Shown here: positions 34,128 through 44,461 of the stretch, one piece after another | Layout: the number at the start of each line of letters is the position of its first letter | How positions within the stretch are numbered: position 1 is the first letter of the stretch | Origin: Candidatus Binatia bacterium | GTDB taxonomy: Bacteria; Desulfobacterota; Binatia; UBA12015 | DNA length: 45,145 bases | Reading direction: 5' to 3' | NCBI GenBank assembly: GCA_019749875.1 | Contig: JAIEPK010000020.1 | Coordinates: 1-45,145 of the forward strand | Notes under the pieces: generated by a model | Database searches by the model: none | The model's input: only the letters and a program-made list of their open reading frames with translations | Told to the model about the DNA's origin: nothing | Position numbers and translations under genes: made by a program

Positions 34128-35777
34128 ATGGCACAACTTCACGGTGGACAGATCGTCGCGCGCGCCCTCGCCAAGGAGGGCGTCCAATTCGTGTTCACGC
34201 TCTGCGGCGGTCACATCATGTCGATCTACGACGGGTGCATCGACGAGGGCATCCGCGTCATCGACGTGCGGCACGAGCAGACCGCTGCGCATGCCGCCGA
34301 CGGCTGGGGACGCGTCACCGGCCAGCCCGGTGTGGCGCTCGTCACCGCGGGGCCCGGCTTGACCGACGCGGTCACCGGCGTCGCGACCGCGCACCGCGCG
34401 AAGGCACCGATGGTCATCATCGGCGGTCAGGCGCCGCGCGCGTATCAGGACATGGGCGGCCTGCAGGACATGAACCACGTCGAGCTCATGCGACCGATCA
34501 CCAAGTGGTCGGTCGCGGTGCCCGACTCGCGCCGCCTCGGCGAGTACGTCGCGACCGCGTTCCGCATCGCGACGACCAACGTGCCGGGCCCCGTCTTCCT
34601 CGAGATGCCGCTCGACTTCCTGTTCGACAACGTCGACGAGGAGCGCGTCGTCTCGCCGACCAAGTACCGTACGGAGGCGGGCATCGCCGGCGATCCCGAG
34701 TACATCGATCGCGCCTTCGAGGTGATCCGTCAGGCGAAGCGTCCGGTGTGTCTGGTCGGCAGCCAGTACTGGTGGTCGCGCCGGCGCGAAGCGTACCTGC
34801 CGTTCCTCGAGACCTTCGGCATGCCGACCTTCGTCAACGGCATGGCGCGCGGCTCGATTCCGCCGGGTCATCCGTACGGCATGACCATGGCGCGCAAGGA
34901 CGCGCTGCGGAAGGCCGACTGCGTGCTGATCTTCGGCACGCCGCTCGACTTCCGCATCGGCTACGGTCGCTCGACGCACATCGCCGAGGACGCGAAGATC
35001 ATCCAGGTGGACCTCGACGGCGGCGAGATCGGCCGCAATCGCGCGATCGAGGTCGGTCTCATCGGCGACACCGGCCTGATCATGGAGCAGCTCACCAACG
35101 TCGCGAAGAAGAGCGGCTACCAGAAGGACCTGCACAAGAGCTGGACCGACGACATCCGCCGCATCGACGGCGAGAAGCGCGCCGCGCACGATCCGGAGAT
35201 GACGTCGAACGCGTCGCCGGTGAACCCGGTGCGCGCCTGCGCCGAGATCGACGCGGTGCTGAACGAGGACTCGATCGTCATCGGCGACGGCGGCGACTTC
35301 GTCGGCACCGCGGCGAACGTGCTCCGCATCCGCAAGCCCGGCCACTGGCTCGATGCGGGTCCGCTCGGCACGCTCGGCGCAGGCCCCGGCTTCGCGATGG
35401 CGGCCAAGCTCGCGAAGCCGAAGAGCGACGTCATCATCGTCTACGGCGACGGCTCGTTCGGCCTGAACGGCTTCGAGTTCGAGGCGATGGCGCGCCAGAA
35501 GATCAACGTCGTCGGCGTGATCGGCAACGACGCCGCGTGGCAGCAGATCAAGCGCGGGCAGGTCCAGTTCTACGGCCCCGATCGCACGATCGCGTGCTCG
35601 CTCGACTTCACGCCGTACGAGAAGGTCGGTGAGGCGCTCGGCTGCCACGGCGAGTACTGCGAGCGGCCCGAGGAGGTCCGGCCGGCGCTCGAGCGTGCGC
35701 TCAAGGCCGACAAGCCGGCGATCGTGAACATCAAGATCGGAACCAGCGAGTTCCGCAAGGACGCGATCTCGGTGTGA
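34128..35777 (+). CDS. Thiamine-diphosphate-dependent enzyme (acetolactate synthase / 2-hydroxyacyl-CoA lyase type)
   Basis: A 549-residue ThDP enzyme with the three usual domains: Pyr (1-170), middle (190-330) and PP (370-540). The catalytic Glu50 lies in VRHEQTAAHAADGWGR, followed by GVALVTAGPGLTDAVTG. The ThDP/Mg2+ motif is GDGSFGLNGFEFEAMA near residue 441 followed by GND. Features such as the GGHIMSIYDG start and the AAWQQIKRGQ stretch fit the acetolactate synthase-like/oxalyl-CoA decarboxylase/2-hydroxyacyl-CoA lyase branch. No regulatory subunit gene is present and no ADP-binding pocket can be judged. The presence of the Glu argues against glyoxylate carboligase, which lacks it. The substrate is open. 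The stop overlaps the next gene (GTGA). Confidence 0.82.
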   Translation: MAQLHGGQIVARALAKEGVQFVFTLCGGHIMSIYDGCIDEGIRVIDVRHEQTAAHAADGWGRVTGQPGVALVTAGPGLTDAVTGVATAHRAKAPMVIIGGQAPRAYQDMGGLQDMNHVELMRPITKWSVAVPDSRRLGEYVATAFRIATTNVPGPVFLEMPLDFLFDNVDEERVVSPTKYRTEAGIAGDPEYIDRAFEVIRQAKRPVCLVGSQYWWSRRREAYLPFLETFGMPTFVNGMARGSIPPGHPYGMTMARKDALRKADCVLIFGTPLDFRIGYGRSTHIAEDAKIIQVDLDGGEIGRNRAIEVGLIGDTGLIMEQLTNVAKKSGYQKDLHKSWTDDIRRIDGEKRAAHDPEMTSNASPVNPVRACAEIDAVLNEDSIVIGDGGDFVGTAANVLRIRKPGHWLDAGPLGTLGAGPGFAMAAKLAKPKSDVIIVYGDGSFGLNGFEFEAMARQKINVVGVIGNDAAWQQIKRGQVQFYGPDRTIACSLDFTPYEKVGEALGCHGEYCERPEEVRPALERALKADKPAIVNIKIGTSEFRKDAISV

Positions 35778-36511
35778 GCGCACGCGAGCGCACCGCCGGC
35801 GTGGTCGTCATCGGCAACGAGATCCTTTCGGGGAAGGTCGCCGACACGAACTCGCCGTTTCTCGCGGCGGAGCTGCGCAAGCTGGGTGTCGCTCTGCGGC
35901 GCATCGAGACCATTCCGGACGAGCTCGACGACATCGGCGCGACCGTGCGCCGCTTCCACGAGAGCTTCGACTACGTCTTCACTTCGGGGGGCGTCGGACC
36001 CACGCACGACGACGTGACGATCGAGGGCATCGCGCTCGGGATGGGGCGCAAGGTCATTCGCCATCCCGATCTGGAGGCGGGCATCCGGACGTTCGTGCAG
36101 GGCGAGCTCAACGCGGCGCACCTGAAGATGGCCGAGGTGCCCGAGGGCGCGGAGCTGCTGCCGGACGAGAACCTTCGCTTCCCGACGATCCGGCTCGAGA
36201 ACGTCTACATCCTGCCGGGGATTCCGGAGATCCTCCGCAAGAAGTTCGCCGCGATCCGTTCGCTGTTCGCGACCGAGCCCTATCACCTGCGGATCATCTA
36301 CACGAGCTACAGCGAGAGCATGATCGCCGAGTCGCTGAACCAGACGGTGAGCGAGTTCCCGGAGCTGCTCCTCGGCAGCTATCCGAAGATGGGCGACCCC
36401 GAGTACCTGGTGAAGCTGACGATGGAGTCGAAGGACGACGCGTACGTGCAGCGTGCCTTCGACCGGCTCCTGTTCCTGCTGCCTGCCGGATCGGTCGTGC
36501 GCACGGAATGA
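35774..36511 (+). CDS. CinA-like molybdopterin-binding domain protein
   Basis: A 245-residue protein. It opens with TAGVVVIGNEILSGKVADTN and has FTSGGVGPTHDDVT, both signatures of the MoCF-binding (MoaB/CinA N-terminal) fold, and RLENVYILPGIPEILRKKF as in CinA. The C-terminal nicotinamide-nucleotide amidase domain of CinA is absent, so it is of the short form found in many bacteria and related to eukaryotic FAD synthase MPTb domains. The role is unsettled: ADP-ribose pyrophosphatase activity is reported for COG1058 proteins. GTG start overlapping the ThDP gene stop by 4 bases indicates coupling. Confidence 0.88.
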   Translation: MSARERTAGVVVIGNEILSGKVADTNSPFLAAELRKLGVALRRIETIPDELDDIGATVRRFHESFDYVFTSGGVGPTHDDVTIEGIALGMGRKVIRHPDLEAGIRTFVQGELNAAHLKMAEVPEGAELLPDENLRFPTIRLENVYILPGIPEILRKKFAAIRSLFATEPYHLRIIYTSYSESMIAESLNQTVSEFPELLLGSYPKMGDPEYLVKLTMESKDDAYVQRAFDRLLFLLPAGSVVRTE

Positions 36512-36573
36512 TCCCGCTCCGCCGTCGGCGCGGCCGGCGTCAAGGAAGACGGGCGGGAAGTGGAGGTGCTGTG

Positions 36574-36999
36574 ATGGGTGGAAGGACGAAGGCCGGGTCG
36601 GCGCGCGTGCGGCGCTGGATCGTGTGTGCGCTGCTCGCGACGGTCGTCACGTCGGCGCGGCCGGCACGGGCGGAGGAAGGCTTCTTCGAGAAGGCCGGCA
36701 TCGGTCTCGGCACGGCGCTGGTGAACGTCCTGTACATTCCCGCGAAATTCACCTACGCGACGGTCGGTGGGCTGATCGGCGGCTTCGCCTGGGTGCTGAG
36801 CCTGGGGGATACCGACACGGCGATGGGCGTCTGGGAGCCGACCATGGGCGGCAGCTACATCGTCACCCCCAACATGCTGCGCGGCAAGGAGCCGCTCGAG
36901 TTCACCGGGTCGACCACGACCGCGAGCAGTACCCGCGAGGATGAGGTCGTCGAGGAAGACATCACCATCAAGGAATACGACACGAGCTCGCCGAACTGA
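36574..36999 (+). CDS. Small exported or membrane-associated hypothetical protein
   Basis: A 141-residue protein. After a basic start (RTKAGSARVRR) a hydrophobic signal segment WIVCALLATVVTSARPARA likely ends with cleavage before EEGFF. The mature part has a glycine-rich hydrophobic stretch (FTYATVGGLIGGFAWVLSLG, about 67-86) that could be a membrane hairpin, and an acidic tail (DEVVEEDITIKEYD). No family is recognised. GGAGGTG is 5-8 bases before the ATG at 36574, preferred over an ATG at 36508 that overlaps the previous stop. It precedes another envelope protein gene by 21 bases. Confidence 0.75.
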   Translation: MGGRTKAGSARVRRWIVCALLATVVTSARPARAEEGFFEKAGIGLGTALVNVLYIPAKFTYATVGGLIGGFAWVLSLGDTDTAMGVWEPTMGGSYIVTPNMLRGKEPLEFTGSTTTASSTREDEVVEEDITIKEYDTSSPN

Positions 37000-37020
37000 C
37001 GGGCTTTCGGGAGGGGTCGC

Positions 37021-37647
37021 ATGCGCAACGTCATCATCGTTCTCGTCCTCGTCGCGGCCGCCGCCGGCGCGTGGATCTTCTTCAAGGCGCGCGGGGTGCA
37101 CCAGGCTGCGGTGAAGTGGGAAGGTCAGGTTCCGGAGATCACGTCCGAGGACATCAAGAAGGACAAGGACGTCGTCAACGTGAAGCTGACCTCGCGCATC
37201 GACGCTCCCATCGACGACGTGTTCGCGGCTTTCCAGAGCCCGGAGCGGAGCCAGGGGCTCGTCGAGGAGATCAAGGTCGCGAAGGTGCTGTCGGGGGACG
37301 ACAAGAAGAAGACGGTCGAGTTCCACATCACGACCCTCGGTCAGCTTCAGGTGCTGACCGTCGACCTGACGTACCAGAAGGACAAGAACCAGATTGGCAT
37401 CAAGACCGTCGAGGGCGTGATCGACATCGACGGTGCCTACGCCCTGAGCCCTTCGCCGGACGGCAAGAAGACGCTGGTCACGTACACGGCGGTGCAGAAG
37501 AACAAGCTGCCGCTGCCGGTCCCCGAGTCGGTCGAGCGCAGCGCGATCAAGGAGCAGTTCGCGAACCTGATGCGCGCGATCAAGAAGGATCTGCAGCAGC
37601 AGGGCAAGTCCACGGCTGACGCGAGCGAGCTCCGTCTCGCGGCCTGA
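37021..37647 (+). CDS. Membrane-anchored SRPBCC-like protein
   Basis: A 208-residue protein with an N-terminal anchor or signal (VIIVLVLVAAAAGAWIFF, residues 4-21). The rest looks like a START-type fold: VVNVKLTSRIDAPIDDVFAA then FQSPERSQGLVEEIK, VEFHITTL, LTYQKDKNQIGIKT, and a final helix ERSAIKEQFANLMRAIKKDL typical of SRPBCC proteins. It probably sits on the outer face of the inner membrane and binds a lipid-like molecule; no function is known. GGGAGGGG precedes the ATG. Genes 36574 and 37021 appear to be one unit placed upstream of engB. Confidence 0.72.
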   Translation: MRNVIIVLVLVAAAAGAWIFFKARGVHQAAVKWEGQVPEITSEDIKKDKDVVNVKLTSRIDAPIDDVFAAFQSPERSQGLVEEIKVAKVLSGDDKKKTVEFHITTLGQLQVLTVDLTYQKDKNQIGIKTVEGVIDIDGAYALSPSPDGKKTLVTYTAVQKNKLPLPVPESVERSAIKEQFANLMRAIKKDLQQQGKSTADASELRLAA

Positions 37648-37675
37648 GGCCGCGCTCCGGCAGCGCGGCGATTCG

Positions 37676-38278
37676 ATGCCGGAGCGGAAGAAGGGCCGTG
37701 CTGCCGAGGTCGGGTGGCGCTTCGCCGGAGCGGTCTCGTCTCCGGAGGGGCGGCCACCGGACCTCCAGCTGCCGGAGGTGGCCTTCGCCGGGCGGTCCAA
37801 CGTCGGCAAGTCGACGCTGATCAACCGGCTGACGAAGAGCCCGGGACTCGCCCGCACCAGCTCGACCCCCGGGCGTACGCAGCAGATCAACTTCTTCGTG
37901 CTTCCGGACAAGCTGGTCTTCGCCGACCTTCCCGGCTACGGCTTCGCCAAGGTTCCGGAGCGCATCCGTGCCGTCTGGAAGCCGCTCCTGGAGAAGTACC
38001 TCGAGAGCCGCGACACCTTGCGCGGCATCGTGGTGATCATCGACGCGCGTCGCGGTCTCGGCGACGAGGACCAGATGCTGCTCGACTTTGCCGAACGCTG
38101 CGGTCGGGCGACGATCCTGGTTGCGAACAAGGTCGACAAGCTCCGGCAGGCGGAGCGTGCGCGCCTGCAGCGAGAGATGACGGGCCGCGCCATGGAATTC
38201 GTCGCATTCTCGGCGACGACGGGCGAGGGCGAGCGCGAGCTGTGGAAGCGATTGACCGCGCTCGCGGTCGTTCGCTAG
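37676..38278 (+). CDS. engB: Ribosome biogenesis GTPase EngB (YihA/YsxC)
   Basis: A 200-residue Ras-like GTPase. G1 is FAGRSNVGKSTLINRLTK (Ser41-Lys45-Ser46 region), the G2 Thr is within SSTPGRTQQINFF, G3 is FADLPGYGFAKV, G4 is VANKVDKL and G5 lies in FSATTGEGE. Length and the TPGRTQ.INF motif are those of EngB, needed for assembly of the 50S subunit. The first ~20 residues are a variable extension. The ATG has no strong Shine-Dalgarno. murI follows after 9 bases, but a promoter for murI seems to lie inside the end of engB. Confidence 0.94.
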   Translation: MPERKKGRAAEVGWRFAGAVSSPEGRPPDLQLPEVAFAGRSNVGKSTLINRLTKSPGLARTSSTPGRTQQINFFVLPDKLVFADLPGYGFAKVPERIRAVWKPLLEKYLESRDTLRGIVVIIDARRGLGDEDQMLLDFAERCGRATILVANKVDKLRQAERARLQREMTGRAMEFVAFSATTGEGERELWKRLTALAVVR

Positions 38279-38281
38279 CGT
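38252..38281 (+). promoter_or_regulatory. Putative leaderless promoter of murI within engB 3' end
   Basis: TTGACC (38252-38257), an 18-base spacer and TAGCGT (38276-38281, whose TAG is the engB stop) end 6 bases before the GTG at 38288, the same layout as at dusB and mtnA. No Shine-Dalgarno precedes murI. Confidence 0.45.
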
Positions 38282-38287
38282 CCGCGC

Positions 38288-39196
38288 GTGCCGAAGCCGA
38301 CCAAGCAGCGGGCCGCGTCGATCCGCAGCGCAGCCCCCGCAGCGCCCGCGCGGCACGCCGACGCCGCGATCGCGGTGTTCGACTCCGGCATCGGCGGTCT
38401 GACCGTCTTCAAGGAGCTCGCCCGCCGGCTGCCGCGCGAGCACCTGCTCTACCTCGGCGACACCGCGCGCCTGCCGTACGGCACGAAGTCGCCGGAGAAC
38501 GTGCGCGGCTGCGCGGTGGAGATCGGTGACTTCTTCGCCGACCGCGGCGTCAAGCTCATGGTGGTCGCGTGCAACACCATGTCGGCGATCGCTCTCGACG
38601 CCATGCGCAGCCGTTACGACGTGCCGGTGGTCGGCGTGATCACACCCGGCGCACGGGCGGCGGTGGCGGCGACGCAGCGCGGCCGCATCGGTGTGATCGG
38701 CACCGAAGCCACCGTCGCGAGCGGTGCGTACGAGCGCGAGATCCGACGGCTCGCGCCGAATGCCGAGATCTTCGCGCGGGCGTGCCCGCTGTTCGTGCCG
38801 CTCGCCGAGGAGGGCTGGCTCGACAACGACGTCGCGCGGCGCGCGGTCGGCATCTACCTCGGAAGTCTCAAGAAGAGCGGCATCGACGCACTCATCCTCG
38901 GTTGTACCCACTACCCGCTGCTCGAGCCCGCGATCGCCGACTTTCTCGGACCGGGGGTCCGGATCGTCGATTCCGCGAAGGAGACGGCGGGCGAGGTCCG
39001 GCGCCTCTTGCAGGAGCGCCGGCTGCTGCGGACGCGTGGGCGCGGTACCGCGAGCTTCTTCGTCACCGACGGGGTGCAGCGCTTTCTGCAGGTGGGGGAA
39101 CGCTTCTACGGGGCGAGCGTCGCTTCCGCGGTACGCGTCGTCCTGCGTGGTGACGGCCGAGCCGAACGACCGGCGCGTCTCCGCCGGCGGGCCTGA
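38288..39196 (+). CDS. murI: Glutamate racemase
   Basis: A 302-residue enzyme that makes D-glutamate for peptidoglycan. Key sites: AVFDSGIGGLTV with Asp32 and Ser33, YLGDTARLPYG, the first catalytic Cys95 in VACNTMSA, PGARAA, GTEATVASGAY and the second catalytic Cys206 in LGCTHYPLL with His208. The first ~22 residues are a basic Ala/Pro-rich extension not usual in the family; an internal start near 38354 cannot be ruled out, though the GTG fits the promoter spacing. The tail after 280 is Arg-rich. Essential cell-wall function, cytoplasmic. Confidence 0.94.
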   Translation: MPKPTKQRAASIRSAAPAAPARHADAAIAVFDSGIGGLTVFKELARRLPREHLLYLGDTARLPYGTKSPENVRGCAVEIGDFFADRGVKLMVVACNTMSAIALDAMRSRYDVPVVGVITPGARAAVAATQRGRIGVIGTEATVASGAYEREIRRLAPNAEIFARACPLFVPLAEEGWLDNDVARRAVGIYLGSLKKSGIDALILGCTHYPLLEPAIADFLGPGVRIVDSAKETAGEVRRLLQERRLLRTRGRGTASFFVTDGVQRFLQVGERFYGASVASAVRVVLRGDGRAERPARLRRRA

Positions 39197-39210
39197 CGGC
39201 GGTCCCTGCT

Positions 39211-39239
39211 TTGTGCTGGCCGCACCTTTGCGGTACCGT
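39211..39239 (+). promoter_or_regulatory. Putative secA promoter
   Basis: TTGTGC (39211-39216), 17 bases, TACCGT (39234-39239). It lies in the 128-base gap before secA and would give a leader of about 80 bases. Confidence 0.45.
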
Positions 39240-39324
39240 GCGACGTTTGTCGTCTGAGCAGCGCGCGGACCGGCGGGATCAGCCGGGACTCCGTGTGCGC
39301 ACCCCGCGGAGAGCGATCTGAGCC

Positions 39325-42000
<2,676 letters not shown>

Positions 42001-42006
42001 GCCGGA

Positions 42007-42062
42007 GCGCGGGACGCCGGCGCCGCTCGCGCTCCTGGCGTCCGTCTCGGCGCGTCCCGCGC
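42007..42062 (+). terminator. Inverted repeat after secA
   Basis: GCGCGGGACG (42007-42016) pairs with CGTCCCGCGC (42053-42062), and a third copy of the core, CGCGGGACGCG, lies at about 42073-42083. The loop is long and GC-rich, and there is no T-run close by. It lies between convergent secA and HU genes. Confidence 0.45.
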
Positions 42063-42101
42063 GCGAGTGCGACGCGGGACGCGACCGAACGAAATTTGAT
42101 C

Positions 42102-42389
42102 TTACTTCTTGGCCGTCCCCAGCACGCCGTCCTTGAACACCTTGGCGACGGTGAAGCCGACCTTGCGCCGCGCCGGGATCTTGATCGCCTCACCGGTCTG
42201 CGGGTTGCGTCCCATGCGGGCCTTCATCTTGCGGAGGCGCAGGATGCCGAGCCCTGGGATCTTGACGGACTCCCCCTTCTTGATCGTCTTGCCGGCCGTC
42301 TCGACCAGCGCGACCAGAACCTGATCCGCCTGCTTCTTCGTGATGTCTGCCGACGCGGCGAGCTTCTCGAGCAGTTCCGACTTCGTCAT
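42102..42389 (-). CDS. HU/IHF-family DNA-binding protein
   Basis: A 95-residue histone-like protein: TKSELLEKLAASADITKKQA in the N-terminal helices, VKIPGLGILRLRKMKARMG and the DNA-binding arm GRNPQTGEAIKIPARRKVGF, with Pro at the arm tip (RNPQTGE) that kinks DNA. The C-terminal AKVFKDGVL closes the fold. It forms dimers that bend DNA and compact the nucleoid. The arm KARMGRNPQTGEAI is HU/IHF-like, and the exact type cannot be told. ATG 42389 follows GGAGG with 8-base spacing; an in-frame GTG 15 bases upstream is less likely. A good promoter lies at 42447-42475. Confidence 0.94.
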   Translation of the reverse strand: MTKSELLEKLAASADITKKQADQVLVALVETAGKTIKKGESVKIPGLGILRLRKMKARMGRNPQTGEAIKIPARRKVGFTVAKVFKDGVLGTAKK

Positions 42390-42446
42390 TGGCACCCCCT
42401 CCACGACAAGAATTGAAGACTCAAACGACTCAACGTGAGGCGTTGC

Positions 42447-42475
42447 GTCTTAGGAGAGAGACCCTTGTGTGTCAA
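42447..42475 (-). promoter_or_regulatory. Strong promoter of the HU gene
   Basis: On the minus strand a consensus TTGACA (42475-42470), 17 bases, then TAAGAC (42452-42447). Transcription should start near 42440, giving a leader of about 50 bases. This is one of the best -35 matches in the window, as expected for an abundant protein. Confidence 0.65.
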
Positions 42476-42549
42476 GGAGAATCGAGGCCGCACACGCAGA
42501 AAACTCGCGCCCAGCGCGGGTTCGGGCGATGTCGGTGCTCGGAACTCCT

Positions 42550-42768
42550 CTAGGGATGCACCTCGCGCGCGCCTTCGACGATCTCGATCTCGTGCTCGAA
42601 CAGCACCAGCTTCTCGCCGCAATCGAAATCGACGGTGATGAGACGACGACCGATGTTCTCGCGCGTCGAGCGCACGGTTCCTTCCGCTGCGCGATTGACG
42701 ATGCCGCGTCGGTGCGTGATCGCCCGCGTTGCTCGGCAACGCAGGCCCGGGACGAATGACGGGTCCAT
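42550..42768 (-). CDS. Small hypothetical protein (72 residues)
   Basis: A short gene with an excellent AAGGAGG 8 bases before its ATG at 42768. The protein has about half of its residues in strands: RCRATRAITHRRGIV, GTVRSTRENIGRRLITVDFD and GEKLVLFEHEIEIVEGARE. The pattern (a short beta-barrel with GTV.STRENIGR..... VDFD.G...LFEHEIE) looks like a conserved small family of unknown role found in several bacterial groups. The ribosome site and the non-random composition support it as real. It is located 75 bases upstream of the HU promoter in the same direction. Confidence 0.65.
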   Translation of the reverse strand: MDPSFVPGLRCRATRAITHRRGIVNRAAEGTVRSTRENIGRRLITVDFDCGEKLVLFEHEIEIVEGAREVHP

Positions 42769-43038
42769 GGCAGCTGCCTCCTTCGCGCTCGAGCAAAAGC
42801 ACGCGCCGTGCCTGGACGCGCCAACCGGTGACGTTCGCGATGGTGCGTGGGATCGGTGGTCGAGCGGTGGTGCCGGTTCCGTCACCGGGTCTCGAAATCG
42901 GACGCGGTCGTCTCGCCGGCGGACGAATGACGGCATGTTCATCCGCGCGCCGGAACGCGATCGTCGAGCGTGCGGGACCGCGCAAGGGGAGCGCAGAAGC
43001 GCGCATTTTCGGCAAGCCCTGCGCAAGGAGTGTGCAAA

Positions 43039-44457
43039 GTGAGCAACGATCGAGGAGCGCCACCGTGGGTTCGGGGGGTGATCGAGGGCTTCTACGGCAA
43101 GCCGTTCTCGCACCAGGAGAGAATCGAGCTGCTGCGCTTTCTCGGCCGGCACGGCTTCGACTGCTACGTCTACGCCCCCAAGGACGACCCTCGGCATCGC
43201 GAGCACTGGCGAGATCCGTACGCCGCGGACGAGCTGTCCCGCTTCCGCGAGCTCGCAGGGGAGGCCGAGCGTCACGGCATCCGCTTCCTGTACGCGCTCG
43301 CGCCCGGGCTCACCTACGACGCGTCGCAACCGGACGATTTCGTTCTTCTCGAAGCCAAGATCCGAGCGGTGATCGAAGCGGGGGCGCGCGGCATCGCGTT
43401 GCTGTTCGACGATCTGACCGGCGACTCCACGACCCTCGATCCGCAGCTGCAGGCGAGCGTGATCCGGCGGGTGTACGACCTCGTGACCGCGATCGACGAC
43501 CGGCTCGCGTTCTGGTTCATCGGCAACTTCTACTGCGGCGACGCTGCCGAGATCCGCGGCGAGGGCGGCTTCTGGCGCGCGCTCTACGGGCGGTCCGCGC
43601 TCGAGTACTTCGCTGCGTACGCGCAGCACGTGCCGGCGTCGGTGCCCATGCTGTGGACCGGGCCCGCCGTGTTCTCGGCACGTGTCACCGAGGGCGACAT
43701 GAAGGAGATCTGCGCCATGGTCGGGCGGCCGGTGATCCTGTGGGACAACTTCCCGGTGAACGACACGCTCCGTGATCAGCTCTTCGTGGGGCCGTACGTC
43801 GGTCGCGATCCGGGCATCGCGGGCGTGTTGCACGGCGTCGTCCTGAACCTCATGTCGCAGGCGGCGGCGAACCAGATCCCGCTCGCGACCGCCGCGGAGT
43901 TTTTATCCGACGGCGAGCGTTACGATCCCGAGCGTGCGCTCGAGCGCGCGATCGAGGCGGCGAGTCCGTCGCCGGGCGCGGCTCGGCACCTGGCGACGTT
44001 CGTCGCCCAGCACCGCGGTCACCCGGTTCTCGCCGGCAGCGATACGGCGCAGGAGCTGGCCGCGCTGACCACGGCGGCGTTCGCTGCGGACGACCTCGAC
44101 CCGCAGAGGGTTGCGGCGCTGCGCTTCCATCTCGAGCAGCTGCGCGACAACGAAGCCCACCTGACGGCGGCATTCACGGATGCGCCGCTGCTCGCCGAGA
44201 TCGCGCCGTGGAGCCGTCAGATGGGACGTCTCGCGCGTGCGGCGCTGGCAGGGCTCGACGTGCTGGCCGGAGATGCGTCGCGCGATGGATTCGTATCGCT
44301 GCGTGACGAGTCGCGCGCCGCCGATCACCTGGTCGCGGCAACACGCCTGCCGGGCGCGCTGCAGCCCTTCGTTGCCGGCGCCGGTGAGACGGTCGATCGT
44401 TTCGCCGAGCTCTTCGCCGCCATCGAGTCGCGGCTCGAGCCGGCCCGTCGCTGGTGA
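43039..44457 (+). CDS. GH84-type beta-N-acetylglucosaminidase (O-GlcNAcase-like)
   Basis: A 472-residue protein. The catalytic TIM barrel begins VRGVIEGFYGKPFSHQERIE and has DCYVYAPKDDPRHREHWRDP and the paired acids Asp124-Asp125 in ALLFDDLTGD, the signature of GH84 (hyaluronidase-like NAGidase and O-GlcNAcase), which use substrate-assisted hydrolysis of beta-N-acetylglucosamine. Later barrel parts are LWTGPAVFSARVT and VILWDNFPVNDT, with Trp and Asp residues that bind the sugar. The C-terminal ~160 residues are a helical domain. No signal peptide is seen, so it acts in the cytoplasm, unlike secreted clostridial NagJ. GTG 43039 has AAGGAG 8 bases before it. An earlier start at 42970 would add basic residues without family likeness. 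Confidence 0.88.
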   Translation: MSNDRGAPPWVRGVIEGFYGKPFSHQERIELLRFLGRHGFDCYVYAPKDDPRHREHWRDPYAADELSRFRELAGEAERHGIRFLYALAPGLTYDASQPDDFVLLEAKIRAVIEAGARGIALLFDDLTGDSTTLDPQLQASVIRRVYDLVTAIDDRLAFWFIGNFYCGDAAEIRGEGGFWRALYGRSALEYFAAYAQHVPASVPMLWTGPAVFSARVTEGDMKEICAMVGRPVILWDNFPVNDTLRDQLFVGPYVGRDPGIAGVLHGVVLNLMSQAAANQIPLATAAEFLSDGERYDPERALERAIEAASPSPGAARHLATFVAQHRGHPVLAGSDTAQELAALTTAAFAADDLDPQRVAALRFHLEQLRDNEAHLTAAFTDAPLLAEIAPWSRQMGRLARAALAGLDVLAGDASRDGFVSLRDESRAADHLVAATRLPGALQPFVAGAGETVDRFAELFAAIESRLEPARRW

Positions 44458-44461
44458 CGCC

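Noticed and set aside
34128-35777. Glyoxylate carboligase for the glyoxylate released by the lyase
   Set aside because: The conserved Glu of other ThDP enzymes is present (VRHEQ), whereas glyoxylate carboligase lacks it; also no tartronate semialdehyde reductase nearby.
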